Shown: positions 11,966 through 20,059 of the stretch, piece after piece
Numbering within the stretch: position 1 is the stretch's first letter
Layout of the letters: the number at the start of each line of letters is the position of its first letter
Source of the DNA: a virus
Strand: one strand, 5' to 3'
Length of the DNA: 23,553 bases
Virus record (IMG/VR): IMGVR_UViG_3300032562_001053
Coordinates: 1 to 23,553 of that record
The notes under the pieces: generated by a model
What the model was told of the DNA's origin: nothing
What the model saw: only the letters and a program-made list of their open reading frames with translations
Databases searched by the model: none
Translations under genes and position numbers: made by a program

Positions 11966-11989
11966 TTTGGACTCCTTTGTTAAAATTTA

Positions 11990-12017
11990 ATTATACTATC
12001 TTTTGTTTATAAGTCAA
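11990..12017 (-). promoter_or_regulatory. Sigma70 promoter of the peptide/tmRNA unit
   Basis: On the minus strand TTGACT (12012-12017) and TATAAT (11990-11995) are 16 bases apart. It shares AAGATAGTATAATTA with the promoter at 8164-8191 apart from one base, so the two form one promoter class. Confidence 0.85.
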
Positions 12018-12027
12018 TTATTTCGAA

Positions 12028-14835
12028 TTAACTCATCGCTTCCTGTGTAATCAAATGAGCACCAACGTTAGCTGTTGAACCACTAGTATTAGTAATAGCA
12101 ATAGTCAACGTATCAACTTGGTTACCACGAACGCTGTTGTACATGGCAAAGAAGAATGACAAATCAATCTGTTGTAAACCTGAACCGCCAGCTGGTGATA
12201 CAAACGCAAACACAACTTCGCCGCCGTTAGCGTTAGTACCAGGGTTAACTGCTGGAGTAAGTGCGGTCATACTAGTAGCTGTTGTATCACGTTCGGCAAA
12301 TGAATAAGCACTACCTAACTGGTTCAAAGGTGTCCATGCTGGATTAGTCAATGTTGCTGTGTTACTTACTGATCCTGCAATTAATTCTACCACGCACTTT
12401 TGGTCAGCTGTAATAAACATAGTCTTAGGCAATAACTGTCCACGGTTGGCCAGTCCAACGATGTAGCCTTGTACAAATGTATATGTACTTGCTGTAACGT
12501 TAGTAGTTAATGGCAAACTGATAGTGATATAACTGTTGGTAACAACGCTGGATACAACTGTACCTGCCTGTACGCCAACACCAGTTACACTCTGTCCTGC
12601 AAAAATACCAGAAGTATTTGCAATCTGGATAATTTGGCTACCTGTAGCACCAACGGTATAACCATTAACTGTTGATACGCTTGAACCGTTATATGTGATT
12701 GAACCACCGCTAGCTGAAGCTGATGCTGTTACAGCTGAAGTAGCTGGTGATGCTAATGTAGTTCCGCTTGGAGCCGCACCAATTACATAGTCTGCCATAT
12801 AAAGCGTAGCTGTACTATTTGTTGTAATACGAGCTATTTGTCCAAAACCATTTGAACCTAATCCTGGGAAGTAAATTGCACGACCTTGGAATTGGTTAAT
12901 TGATAATACTGCTGTCAGTGTACCGCTAACTGCACCTGTTACAAGTGTGTCAACTTGAATAGTAAAGTTTGGACTTGTACCTGATATTGTTAGAATCTTT
13001 GAACCAACTCCGATACCCGTTCCACTTACTGTATCGCCTACTGCAAATACACCAGTTTGTGTACCACTAGTAGTTAGTGTATATGGGTTGGTATACCATG
13101 TAAATGTTTGATTGCTAGTACCTGCTGTTGTTGTTACTACTGTTGTACCGCCTTGTGTTGTTACTAGTGTAAAACTATTTGATGTAGCTTGTGCTACACT
13201 AAGTGGAGCAACATAATAAGTACCTGCCGCGATATAAGTTGCAGTACCACCTGATATAGTAACAGGAGTTCCAGTTGGTAATGGGTTCGCAGTGGCAGTA
13301 CCATAAGTTATTACTCCACCTACTGCTATAGTAATTGTACCACCTAGCGTTGTAGTTGCAGTAGCAACTGCTGTATTGTTAACAGTATTGTTTAAACCCA
13401 ATGTTAGTACGTTTGCGTAAATCGGTGTTGATGTAATAGCTGTGATGTGATTTTGACTTACTTGATATGTACCAACACTGCCTGGCGTGTAAAAACTAAT
13501 TGCGGTTGTGCTTAGTGCGGCTGTTGTCGCAACTGGCAAACCAAATTTATCAACCAAGTTAACTGTTGTGCTAGTTGTGTAATTGCTTGGTACAAATGTT
13601 CCTGCTGGAATACCTGCGGCTGTAATTAATTGTCCTGCTACAATACCTGTACTAGCTGATACTGTAATACTTGTGGCGCCCAGTGTAGCTGTTGCGGTTA
13701 ATCCACTAGTTGCACTTGAACCAGTTGATGTTAATTGTGTAACAACAAAAGTTCCCCACAGGACACCAGTACCTTGTAGCTGTTGTCCTGTTACAATTGA
13801 TCCACTATTCACGTTTGTAACTGTCATCGTAGTGCCTACGATACTAGCCGCTACGTTGCCTGCTGTATTGGTTGCTGATGTAATAGCACCACCATTACTT
13901 AAACCATTGATGTTTCCGTATTCTTGTGTTCCCATAGGACGACTACGAATACTCAATAATGGAAAACGTGTAGTACCTGTTGGAATAGCACGAGTTGGTG
14001 CATTTAATGGCATACCATAAGAGTACGTAAATCCACGCTGATCGTTTTGTCCACCTTCAATAATAACTGACACACCATAATGGTACATGTCGTTAGTACC
14101 AGCTGTGTTGGTTGTATTGCGTTGTTCGTAACGAACCGGTAAGTTACCAGTACGTGCCCACGGTGCCAATTGTCCGCCACCTGTTAATGGGTTAGCATAG
14201 TTACCCCATCCAATTTGGTGAGCAATGATTGGTTCACCGTTGACCCAGAATCCCCAACGTGTTGCACCAGCACCGTACCATCCGTATTCTAACCAGAACA
14301 TCTGAATACGTGTAAAATCGATAGTAGCCAATGTAGCACGGTCGCCGTTCCATTGATCTAAACCTACACGAGTTTCTTGTATCACACCGTTTACGTCTGT
14401 ACGCACTACAGCATAGATACCAAATGGATTATCTGGAGTCACTACGCTTTGTTCAAAAAATACACCGTTGGAATCGTCAAAGAATCCCACACGTTGTACG
14501 TTACCCGATAATGCAGTACCTAAGTTACAACCTGTAGCCATAAACATAGTCTTACCTGGTTGGTAGCGATGATATGGACGTGACTGACGAATTGTCATAT
14601 CTCCTGGACTTGAACCTAAACGCATACGTACACCGCCACTTGATGGAACTTGTTGTACGCTAGTCAATCCGCTGACGTTGTTGGTAAAAATCTCCCAACG
14701 CATTGGCTGTGTGCCGTATTCAAAGTCAGCTTCATAAATGTTTTGATGCATTGTGACTTTTAAACGCCCTAGTACATCACGTACACGTGGGGGCATTGCA
14801 CTGCCGAATCTGTCGCTATTATTGGTATATGCCAT
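12028..14835 (-). CDS. Large repeat-rich virion structural protein (935 aa)
   Basis: The first ~290 residues (starting MAYTNNSDRFGSAMPPRVRD, with YEADFEYGTQPMRWE and YHRYQPGKT) resemble a conserved structural protein of T4-like cyanophages and pelagiphages. From about 310 to 790 the chain is Thr/Ser/Gly-rich, with diverged beta-type repeats of the form G-x-x-V-x-G-T-G-V-x-x-G-T-x-V, as in GQQLQGTGVLWGTFV, GDTVSGTGIGVGSKI and GQSVTGVGVQAGTVV. The last ~140 residues form a separate, less repetitive domain. No signal peptide. An AAGAGAG ribosome site and a GCTAAATAC late-type motif (14865-14873) precede it. Probably a tail or head fibre or decoration protein. Confidence 0.8.
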   Translation of the reverse strand: MAYTNNSDRFGSAMPPRVRDVLGRLKVTMHQNIYEADFEYGTQPMRWEIFTNNVSGLTSVQQVPSSGGVRMRLGSSPGDMTIRQSRPYHRYQPGKTMFMATGCNLGTALSGNVQRVGFFDDSNGVFFEQSVVTPDNPFGIYAVVRTDVNGVIQETRVGLDQWNGDRATLATIDFTRIQMFWLEYGWYGAGATRWGFWVNGEPIIAHQIGWGNYANPLTGGGQLAPWARTGNLPVRYEQRNTTNTAGTNDMYHYGVSVIIEGGQNDQRGFTYSYGMPLNAPTRAIPTGTTRFPLLSIRSRPMGTQEYGNINGLSNGGAITSATNTAGNVAASIVGTTMTVTNVNSGSIVTGQQLQGTGVLWGTFVVTQLTSTGSSATSGLTATATLGATSITVSASTGIVAGQLITAAGIPAGTFVPSNYTTSTTVNLVDKFGLPVATTAALSTTAISFYTPGSVGTYQVSQNHITAITSTPIYANVLTLGLNNTVNNTAVATATTTLGGTITIAVGGVITYGTATANPLPTGTPVTISGGTATYIAAGTYYVAPLSVAQATSNSFTLVTTQGGTTVVTTTAGTSNQTFTWYTNPYTLTTSGTQTGVFAVGDTVSGTGIGVGSKILTISGTSPNFTIQVDTLVTGAVSGTLTAVLSINQFQGRAIYFPGLGSNGFGQIARITTNSTATLYMADYVIGAAPSGTTLASPATSAVTASASASGGSITYNGSSVSTVNGYTVGATGSQIIQIANTSGIFAGQSVTGVGVQAGTVVSSVVTNSYITISLPLTTNVTASTYTFVQGYIVGLANRGQLLPKTMFITADQKCVVELIAGSVSNTATLTNPAWTPLNQLGSAYSFAERDTTATSMTALTPAVNPGTNANGGEVVFAFVSPAGGSGLQQIDLSFFFAMYNSVRGNQVDTLTIAITNTSGSTANVGAHLITQEAMS

Positions 14836-14865
14836 GGAATTGCTCTCTTAAAATAAGTATCTTTG

Positions 14866-14873
14866 TATTTAGC
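14866..14873 (-). promoter_or_regulatory. Late-promoter-like motif of the 935-residue protein
   Basis: GCTAAATA followed by C, 31 bases before the ATG. It shares the TAAATAC core with 15589, 17131 and 22968. Confidence 0.45.
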
Positions 14874-14878
14874 TTGTA

Positions 14879-15568
14879 TTATGTAAGTTTTCTAAAGTGC
14901 TCGTTATCCTTTTTTGCAAGATACACATTTTCAGGTATTATGTCAAAGGATATAGTAATTCTAGAAATAGTTGTTTCATTTTTGGCAGTTTTATGGTTAA
15001 CCCAACTAGGAAAAAATAAACATTCTCCATCGATGTTGTCGATACCCACTATATCTCTCTGCGCCTTAGGCCCGCCGCCTAGTGTAAAAGAGCTTTTAAA
15101 ATAAGTTTGTGTATTATTTGTGCGTATGGGTATATTTCCGCTGACATGCGGGCACGGACCTGGTTTGATATCAGTATTACTAACCGCATCAAAATGAGTA
15201 TGCCATGTTATTTCATGCTGAAATCTTAATTCATTCGCCCACATACGTATATACGATCCAGCTGTTTCAAAACCCATGGCAGACATATAGTTTTTGTATT
15301 CTTCTGCAACGAAATCTTTCAAATATCTTATTTCTTCATAATCTAAATCTAAAAAATTATAACTGCCGTATCTTCCAGTGAGCCAAACTGGACTTTTAAT
15401 AAAATCTGGCTGTTTTGAAATTTCTAAAATGAAGTCTTTTTCTTTTAAAACAATTTCAGCTAGAGCTGTATGAACTCCAGGCTTCATCATGGCTGTATAG
15501 AAACACACATCTACCGATGGTATTAAGGGAGGCTGTCCTGGAAAATTAATAGTTAACAGTTTCGTCAT
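14879..15568 (-). CDS. 2OG-Fe(II) oxygenase-like protein (229 aa)
   Basis: The start is placed at 15568 rather than the ATG at 15640, because the longer form would overlap the divergent gene and its promoter. The iron triad is visible: His125-x-Asp127 (WHTHFD), the distal His192 (FPSWVNHKT) and Arg203 for 2-oxoglutarate (SRITISFDI). This fits the phage oxygenase group related to TIGR02466. The enzyme would hydroxylate or otherwise oxidise an unknown target in the cytoplasm. It lies 43 bases upstream of the structural gene. The ribosome site is weak. Confidence 0.75.
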   Translation of the reverse strand: MTKLLTINFPGQPPLIPSVDVCFYTAMMKPGVHTALAEIVLKEKDFILEISKQPDFIKSPVWLTGRYGSYNFLDLDYEEIRYLKDFVAEEYKNYMSAMGFETAGSYIRMWANELRFQHEITWHTHFDAVSNTDIKPGPCPHVSGNIPIRTNNTQTYFKSSFTLGGGPKAQRDIVGIDNIDGECLFFPSWVNHKTAKNETTISRITISFDIIPENVYLAKKDNEHFRKLT

Positions 15569-15588
15569 CTTGTATTTACGCCTGCTAT

Positions 15589-15596
15589 TATAAATA
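15589..15596 (+). promoter_or_regulatory. T4-type late promoter, exact TATAAATA
   Basis: An exact match to the T4 late consensus, 26 bases before the start at 15622. It is followed by CT, giving the TATAAATACT form. Confidence 0.7.
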
Positions 15597-15621
15597 CTAC
15601 TATAATCCGGGAGCGAATCAA

Positions 15622-16212
15622 ATGGCTTTAATAGACTCAATTTTAAATTTAGTTACTAAACAACCAAAAGACCCAAACGCAGTAAAACCACCAATAGGTA
15701 GTCGTAGTGAGCGTGAGGCAAAAATCAAAGACAAGGCAGGTATGGTTATCAGTGTATTTGCCCTGATACTAGCTGTCAACAGTTGGTACGGCGGTAAGTT
15801 AAGCAGTTTAACACTTAATAACACTATTGCGGCCAACGATGTTTGGAGTTTTTACGAAGCTAAAAGCATCAAACAAATGCTAGCTGAACAATCATTAGAT
15901 GATGCTATTGTTCGTAAAGACACAGCTAAGATCGAAAAACTAGAAGCTAAGATTGCACGTTACGAAAGTGAACCTGCAACTGGTGAAGGTAAAAAAGAAC
16001 TAATGGCCAAGGCCAAAAAATTAGAAGCTGAACGTGATCAAGCTAAAAAGCAAAGCCCATGGATTGGTTATGCCAGTACACTTTATCAGTTGAGTATTGT
16101 TGTATTATCAGCAAGTATATTAGCAGTAAGTATGTCTATGTTCTGGGGTAGTTTCTTTGTCGCAGGATTAGGATTACTGTTGTCAGCACAAGGTGTATTC
16201 CTCTGGTTCTAA
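15622..16212 (+). CDS. DUF4337 membrane protein (196 aa)
   Basis: It resembles DUF4337: an N-terminal amphipathic part, a first membrane helix (about 40-53, MVISVFALILAV), a conserved NDVWSFYEAKSIKQ block, a charged coiled-coil (about 100-142) and two C-terminal membrane helices (about 150-168 and 173-196). Proteins of this family occur in bacteria and T4-like marine phages; function unknown. Ribosome site GGGAG before ATG, late promoter upstream. First gene of the plus-strand late block. Confidence 0.8.
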   Translation: MALIDSILNLVTKQPKDPNAVKPPIGSRSEREAKIKDKAGMVISVFALILAVNSWYGGKLSSLTLNNTIAANDVWSFYEAKSIKQMLAEQSLDDAIVRKDTAKIEKLEAKIARYESEPATGEGKKELMAKAKKLEAERDQAKKQSPWIGYASTLYQLSIVVLSASILAVSMSMFWGSFFVAGLGLLLSAQGVFLWF

Positions 16213-16224
16213 GGAGCCAGTGGT

Positions 16225-16995
16225 GTGGATCCGTTAACACTCTTTGCCCTTGCCAACGGAGCCGTATCTGCGGTTAAAGCAGGGTGTAAACTATACAAGG
16301 ACATCAAAAGCGCCGCAGGCGATATTAAAGACGTCCTTAAAGATTTAGATAATCAATTTAGCAGTCGACATAAAGACGCTCCTCCTACCGTTGAACAACG
16401 TAATCAATACGTACAAGAACGCAATCGTGTAGTCGAATTAAACAAAAAAGCCAATGCCGAAGAGCATACTGGAATTTATCAAGAAATTGGCGACAAACTA
16501 GGTGAATATTACGATAACATGTACAAATGCATGGCTATCTTTGCCGAAGAAGAACGCCGTGCTAAAACTGAAATTTACAAAGGTGATGCCAGTCTAGGCA
16601 AACGTGCTCTACAGCGTGTTCTAATGCGTAAACAATTAGAGCAAATGAGTACAGAACTACGTGAGCTAATGGTTTATCAAAGTCCTCCTGAACTAGGTGC
16701 ATTGTACACCGAAGTCGAAACAATGATGAAACAAATGGGTGAAGACCAAAAGGTTCTTATTGCTCGTCAGATGCAGGCTCAGGCTAGACAAGAAGCACGT
16801 AAAGCGGCACGTATGAAACGTCTTACTGAAGAAGCAATAATTGGAGTTATCATACTCATACTATTATTGTCTATCATGTTTATGATGATGTGGGTAGCTT
16901 GGGACCGACAACAAAAATATCCTCAATATGGAAATGGTATCATTCCAATTAATCCTAATCATAAAGAAGAAAAATACATTTACATAGGTAGGTAA
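16225..16995 (+). CDS. Membrane-anchored coiled-coil protein (256 aa), GTG start
   Basis: The start is GTG, eight bases after a perfect AAGGAG (16211-16216); no suitable ATG is near. The chain is a long helical, charged protein (about 25-200, with coiled-coil stretches such as EQMSTELRELMVYQ) followed by one membrane helix (204-226) and a short polar tail. The layout suggests a tail-anchored protein facing the cytoplasm or the virion interior. Family not recognised; similar proteins sit next to DUF4337 genes in marine phages. It starts 12 bases after the DUF4337 stop. Confidence 0.75.
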   Translation: MDPLTLFALANGAVSAVKAGCKLYKDIKSAAGDIKDVLKDLDNQFSSRHKDAPPTVEQRNQYVQERNRVVELNKKANAEEHTGIYQEIGDKLGEYYDNMYKCMAIFAEEERRAKTEIYKGDASLGKRALQRVLMRKQLEQMSTELRELMVYQSPPELGALYTEVETMMKQMGEDQKVLIARQMQAQARQEARKAARMKRLTEEAIIGVIILILLLSIMFMMMWVAWDRQQKYPQYGNGIIPINPNHKEEKYIYIGR

Positions 16996-17000
16996 ATAAA

Positions 17001-17098
17001 GTATCACCTTAGGACCGGTACTCGTTACCGTGGTGTAGGAGGCTCCTGCCTTGGAACAAGCGATTCGCTACCGCGACTTTCTAAAGTGGCACTTGTAA
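17001..17098 (+). ncRNA. Structured intergenic segment, possible RNA element
   Basis: Four short hairpins can be drawn in 98 bases: CACC/GGTG (17005-17008 with 17032-17035) enclosing CGGTA/TACCG (17016-17030); AGGAG/CTCCT (17037-17047); AGCG/CGCT (17059-17069); and an ACTTT/AAAGT pairing (17076-17087). It is GC-richer than its surroundings and lies between two late genes. It may be a terminator/attenuator or an RNA element. No known family recognised. Confidence 0.35.
17051..17098 (+). CDS. Possible 15-residue leader peptide with TTG start
   Basis: A perfect AGGAGG (17037-17042) stands eight bases before TTG, opening a frame MEQAIRYRDFLKWHL and a stop. The same AGGAGG can pair with the adjacent CTCCT, which could hide it. 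Very short and unproven. Confidence 0.2.
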   Translation: MEQAIRYRDFLKWHL

Positions 17099-17130
17099 TT
17101 TCAACGTAATCTTAATCTGCTACTATTATG

Positions 17131-17138
17131 TATAAATA
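17131..17138 (+). promoter_or_regulatory. T4-type late promoter, exact TATAAATA
   Basis: An exact consensus octamer followed by CA, 26 bases before the glycosyltransferase start at 17164, the same distance as at 15589. Confidence 0.7.
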
Positions 17139-17163
17139 CATGAAATTAAGTAGCGAGAGCCAA

Positions 17164-18222
17164 ATGTCAAAAAAAGTCCTATTCCTTTTAAAACGTAGAG
17201 AAGATTATCACGCCATTGTACATGCTGAGGTTGGCCTCAGCACAGGTCTATATAATAGTGCAAAATTTATTCACGACATGTTAGAAGAAAATAAAATAGC
17301 AAGTGTATTAGAAGTTGCTATAGATAATAATTGTATAGATAGATTAGTTACAAAACATCAACCAACACATGTGATTATTGAAGCGTTATGGGTAGTGCCT
17401 ACTAAGTTTGCAGTTCTATGTAAACTACATCCTAATGTAAAATGGATTATTCGTCTACACAGCGAAATGCCATTTATGGCAGGCGAAGGTATGGCTATGG
17501 ATTGGATTGGCGATTATAGCGGATTTAAAAATCTTATTATTGGTGTAAATGCTCCACGTATGATGCGTGAGATAGCTATGTATTTGCAACACAGAAACAG
17601 TTGGACTGACGAACAAACTGCTGAAAAAGTAATTTATCTCCCCAATTTCTATCCGCAAGAATACAAACCCTACAGTAAAATTGATAAAAAAAGCGATACT
17701 ATAGATATTGGGTGCTTTGGTGCTATCCGTCCATTAAAAAATCATTTGCTACAGGCATTTGCCGCGATTGATTTTGCTAATCAAATTGGCAAAAAATTAC
17801 GTTTTCACGTAAATGCAGGACGTATTGAAATGCAAGGACAACCAGCTATCAATAATCTTAAAGGATTATTTGAACAAATTAGCGGGCACGGTCATCAATT
17901 AATTAACCATCAGTGGCGTCCTAGAGAACAATTCCTAGAGTTGTGTGCAGAAATGGACATAGGTATGCAATGCAATTTTAGTGAAACATTTAATATTGTT
18001 AGTGCAGATTTGATTAGCCAAGGAGTTCCTATTGTCGGAACAGCTGATGAAATTCCATGGGCTGTACCTGCTTTCTGTGCAGATCCTAACGACAGCGTAG
18101 ATATAGTTAAAACATTAAAAACTACTTATAGTGCTCCTTGGATTAATGTTAAATCCAATCAATGGAACTTAACTCGTTATACTAACCAAACTACTAAAAT
18201 TTGGACTAAATACTTCAGTTAA
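17164..18222 (+). CDS. GT-B fold glycosyltransferase (352 aa)
   Basis: The start is placed at 17164 rather than 17128, since the earlier ATG overlaps the late promoter; a GAGAG-type site precedes the chosen ATG. The C-terminal half has the GT4-like nucleotide-sugar signature: GCFGAIRPLKNH (183-194) opens the domain, and SETFNIVSADLISQGVPIVG (273-292) is the donor-binding block. The N-terminal half holds the acceptor domain (HAEVGLSTGLYNSA near 20). It would transfer a sugar to a phage or host component; its late block suggests virion or surface glycosylation. Confidence 0.8.
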   Translation: MSKKVLFLLKRREDYHAIVHAEVGLSTGLYNSAKFIHDMLEENKIASVLEVAIDNNCIDRLVTKHQPTHVIIEALWVVPTKFAVLCKLHPNVKWIIRLHSEMPFMAGEGMAMDWIGDYSGFKNLIIGVNAPRMMREIAMYLQHRNSWTDEQTAEKVIYLPNFYPQEYKPYSKIDKKSDTIDIGCFGAIRPLKNHLLQAFAAIDFANQIGKKLRFHVNAGRIEMQGQPAINNLKGLFEQISGHGHQLINHQWRPREQFLELCAEMDIGMQCNFSETFNIVSADLISQGVPIVGTADEIPWAVPAFCADPNDSVDIVKTLKTTYSAPWINVKSNQWNLTRYTNQTTKIWTKYFS

Positions 18223-18232
18223 GGAGACATTC

Positions 18233-18427
18233 ATGTCAAAACATAAAGTTAAAACACATAATTGGAATAACGGGATTTTAGAAACTCTCGATCATTTCTT
18301 TGATGATTTACGTTCTGCTAATTTATTTGCCAACAACATCGAAGCTCATACAGTAAAAGTATACGATCCAGATGGCAATTTATTAACTTCAAAATCATCT
18401 GCTTCAGCTTCTGACACTTACGCTTAA
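18233..18427 (+). CDS. Small hypothetical protein (64 aa)
   Basis: It begins 10 bases after the glycosyltransferase stop with an AAGGAGA ribosome site, so it is surely translated. Polar, with ETLDHFFDDLRSANLFA suggesting a helix, VKVYDPDGNLL a beta hairpin, and a Ser/Ala-rich tail. No family recognised. Confidence 0.65.
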   Translation: MSKHKVKTHNWNNGILETLDHFFDDLRSANLFANNIEAHTVKVYDPDGNLLTSKSSASASDTYA

Positions 18428-18434
18428 TAGTATT

Positions 18435-18665
18435 ATGAACAAGTATAAGGCAGTTATTCTCACATGGTTGCAAAATAGAGAAAGCAACCATGAAATTGCT
18501 TGGAGATTTTTTGAAGCTGAAACACCAGAAGCTGTTATTGCATTGGTTCGCGGAGACGAATTCCCCAACGCACATTTAATTCGTGTATTTGCAGAAGAAG
18601 ATACCGAACATACTACAGAACTAGCGAGAGACGAGAATAATTTTTTAACACCGTTTAAATCTTAA
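18435..18665 (+). CDS. Small hypothetical protein (76 aa)
   Basis: It follows the previous small gene by 7 bases and overlaps the desaturase start by one base (TAATG). A soluble alpha/beta-looking protein, acidic in its second half (AEEDTEHTTELARDE), no membrane segment. No family recognised; operon position supports it as a gene. Confidence 0.65.
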   Translation: MNKYKAVILTWLQNRESNHEIAWRFFEAETPEAVIALVRGDEFPNAHLIRVFAEEDTEHTTELARDENNFLTPFKS

Positions 18666-19372
18666 TGAATTTAGTATTTTATACATTGATAGTCACGCAT
18701 ATCACTATAGTATGCGTGACTTTATTTTTGCATCGTGGACAAGCACACAAAGGAATCATATTCCACCCAATCCTCGGACACTTCATGCGTTTTTGGCTAT
18801 GGCTAACAACTGGCATGGTTACCAAGCAATGGGTAGCTATACATCGTAAACATCATGCGTTTAGTGATAAAGAAGGTGATCCACATAGTCCACACGTATA
18901 TGGAATCAAACGTGTCTTTTTTAAGGGTGCAGGCTTATATCACCTGGCCAGTAAAGACACAGACATGGTTAACAAGTTTGGTGTTGGTACTCCAGACGAT
19001 TGGATGGAGCGTAACATTTATACACCCCATAGCCGCCTTGGTATTCTTTTAATGCTGGTCATAGACTGCCTGTTCTTTGGACCATGGGGTTTTATAGTGT
19101 GGGGTGTACAAATGATATGGGTTCCATTTCATGCCGCAGGTGTTATTAACGGATTAGCTCATTGGTATGGTTACAAAAATGGTCCAACTAAAGATAAATC
19201 ACGTAATCTTATACCTTGGGGTGTATGGATTGGTGGAGAAGAGCTACACTCAAATCACCACGAAGAACCTGCTAATGTTAAACTAAGTCGTAAGTGGTTT
19301 GAGTTTGACATTGGTTATTTTTATCTTCGCGTATTTTCCATCTTGGGACTTGCCCGTATCGTTCAGAGGTAG
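18665..19372 (+). CDS. Membrane fatty acid desaturase (235 aa)
   Basis: All three histidine boxes of delta-9 acyl-CoA/lipid desaturases are present: His23-x4-His28 (HRGQAH), His60-x2-His63-His64 (HRKHH) and His195-x2-His198-His199 (HSNHH), plus His166 in NGLAHW. Membrane segments lie at about 3-22, 35-53, 125-140 and 143-160. It would insert a double bond into membrane fatty acids using oxygen and a host electron donor. It is short (about 235 against 300 or more) but no box is missing. Last gene of the plus-strand late block; likely taken from a host. Confidence 0.88.
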   Translation: MNLVFYTLIVTHITIVCVTLFLHRGQAHKGIIFHPILGHFMRFWLWLTTGMVTKQWVAIHRKHHAFSDKEGDPHSPHVYGIKRVFFKGAGLYHLASKDTDMVNKFGVGTPDDWMERNIYTPHSRLGILLMLVIDCLFFGPWGFIVWGVQMIWVPFHAAGVINGLAHWYGYKNGPTKDKSRNLIPWGVWIGGEELHSNHHEEPANVKLSRKWFEFDIGYFYLRVFSILGLARIVQR

Positions 19373-19391
19373 GATTACATACTAGAAAATA

Positions 19392-19559
19392 CTATTTTTT
19401 AAACCATAAACAGGTATCTAAAACCTTTAGAATTTCTTCAATTGTGGTACGATTGTGGTTTGCCGCTAGTTGGGCAAAGTCTAACCATCTGGAAGCATAG
19501 AATTCGTTTCCTTGAATCCATTGCTGGTACATCATTTCAAGGAAACGTTTATCTACCAT
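19392..19559 (-). CDS. Small hypothetical protein (55 aa)
   Basis: It starts one base after the TAA of the coiled-coil gene, so it is probably translationally coupled. Aromatic-rich and helical-looking (MMYQQWIQGNEFYASRWLDF), no signal peptide. Its stop is 19 bases from the convergent desaturase stop. No family recognised. Confidence 0.6.
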   Translation of the reverse strand: MVDKRFLEMMYQQWIQGNEFYASRWLDFAQLAANHNRTTIEEILKVLDTCLWFKK

Positions 19560-19560
19560 A

Positions 19561-20058
19561 TTAATGTGCTAGTGGATTGTCTAGAGCTTTCTGAATCTTG
19601 TTATCGATATCTTTGCTCATTTGCTTCAAATCTTTACGTACATCTTGCACATCTTGTTGTGTTTCACGTTGTGTCTGTTTAGCACTACGTTCAACTTGGT
19701 CAACTTGATCGCTAGTTCTGCGAATGTCAGCTTTTAAATCGTTCTTGATATTATTAACATAGTCCAATTCTTTTTGACTATTTTGTTCAATAACACTTAA
19801 ACGTTTATCAAACTCTGATAAGTCTGGCGCAACATACTTAGTAATTTTAACTTTCATATCTTGATAGTCTTTGTATACTTCGAATGCACCATACAATCCG
19901 CCTAAGATTGAACTTACTAGAGTAAATGCAACCATTAGTTTTGCTGGAGTAAACTCATATCCACCTATACTAATAACTGTGTCTTTACTGGCGTATTTCT
20001 TTACTGCTTCTTCTGCGTTATCAATTGCGGCATTAACGTCTTTTATTTCTTCTGTCAT
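19561..20058 (-). CDS. Single-pass membrane protein with long coiled coil (165 aa)
   Basis: The start is placed at 20058 because GGGAGAAG lies just before it; the longer form from 20130 would begin inside the upstream gene. One membrane helix (about 39-61, AKLMVAFTLVSSILGGLYGA) is followed by a charged coiled coil to near the end (KELDYVNNIKNDLKADIRR). Spanin-like, holin-like or structural roles are possible, but no diagnostic motif is visible. One base separates it from the upstream stop. Confidence 0.75.
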   Translation of the reverse strand: MTEEIKDVNAAIDNAEEAVKKYASKDTVISIGGYEFTPAKLMVAFTLVSSILGGLYGAFEVYKDYQDMKVKITKYVAPDLSEFDKRLSVIEQNSQKELDYVNNIKNDLKADIRRTSDQVDQVERSAKQTQRETQQDVQDVRKDLKQMSKDIDNKIQKALDNPLAH

Positions 20059-20059
20059 T

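Noticed and set aside
11630-11983. Plus-strand open frame of 117 codons
   Set aside because: It is antisense to the tmRNA and the 22-residue peptide gene; its codons reflect RNA stems, and there is no ribosome site.
13583-14020. Plus-strand open frame opposite the 935-residue gene
   Set aside because: Low-complexity antisense of Thr/Gly/Val codons; no ribosome site and inside a clear coding gene.
15568-15640. Longer start for the 2OG oxygenase
   Set aside because: It would overlap the divergent gene start and its late promoter; the shorter start begins where the conserved part begins.
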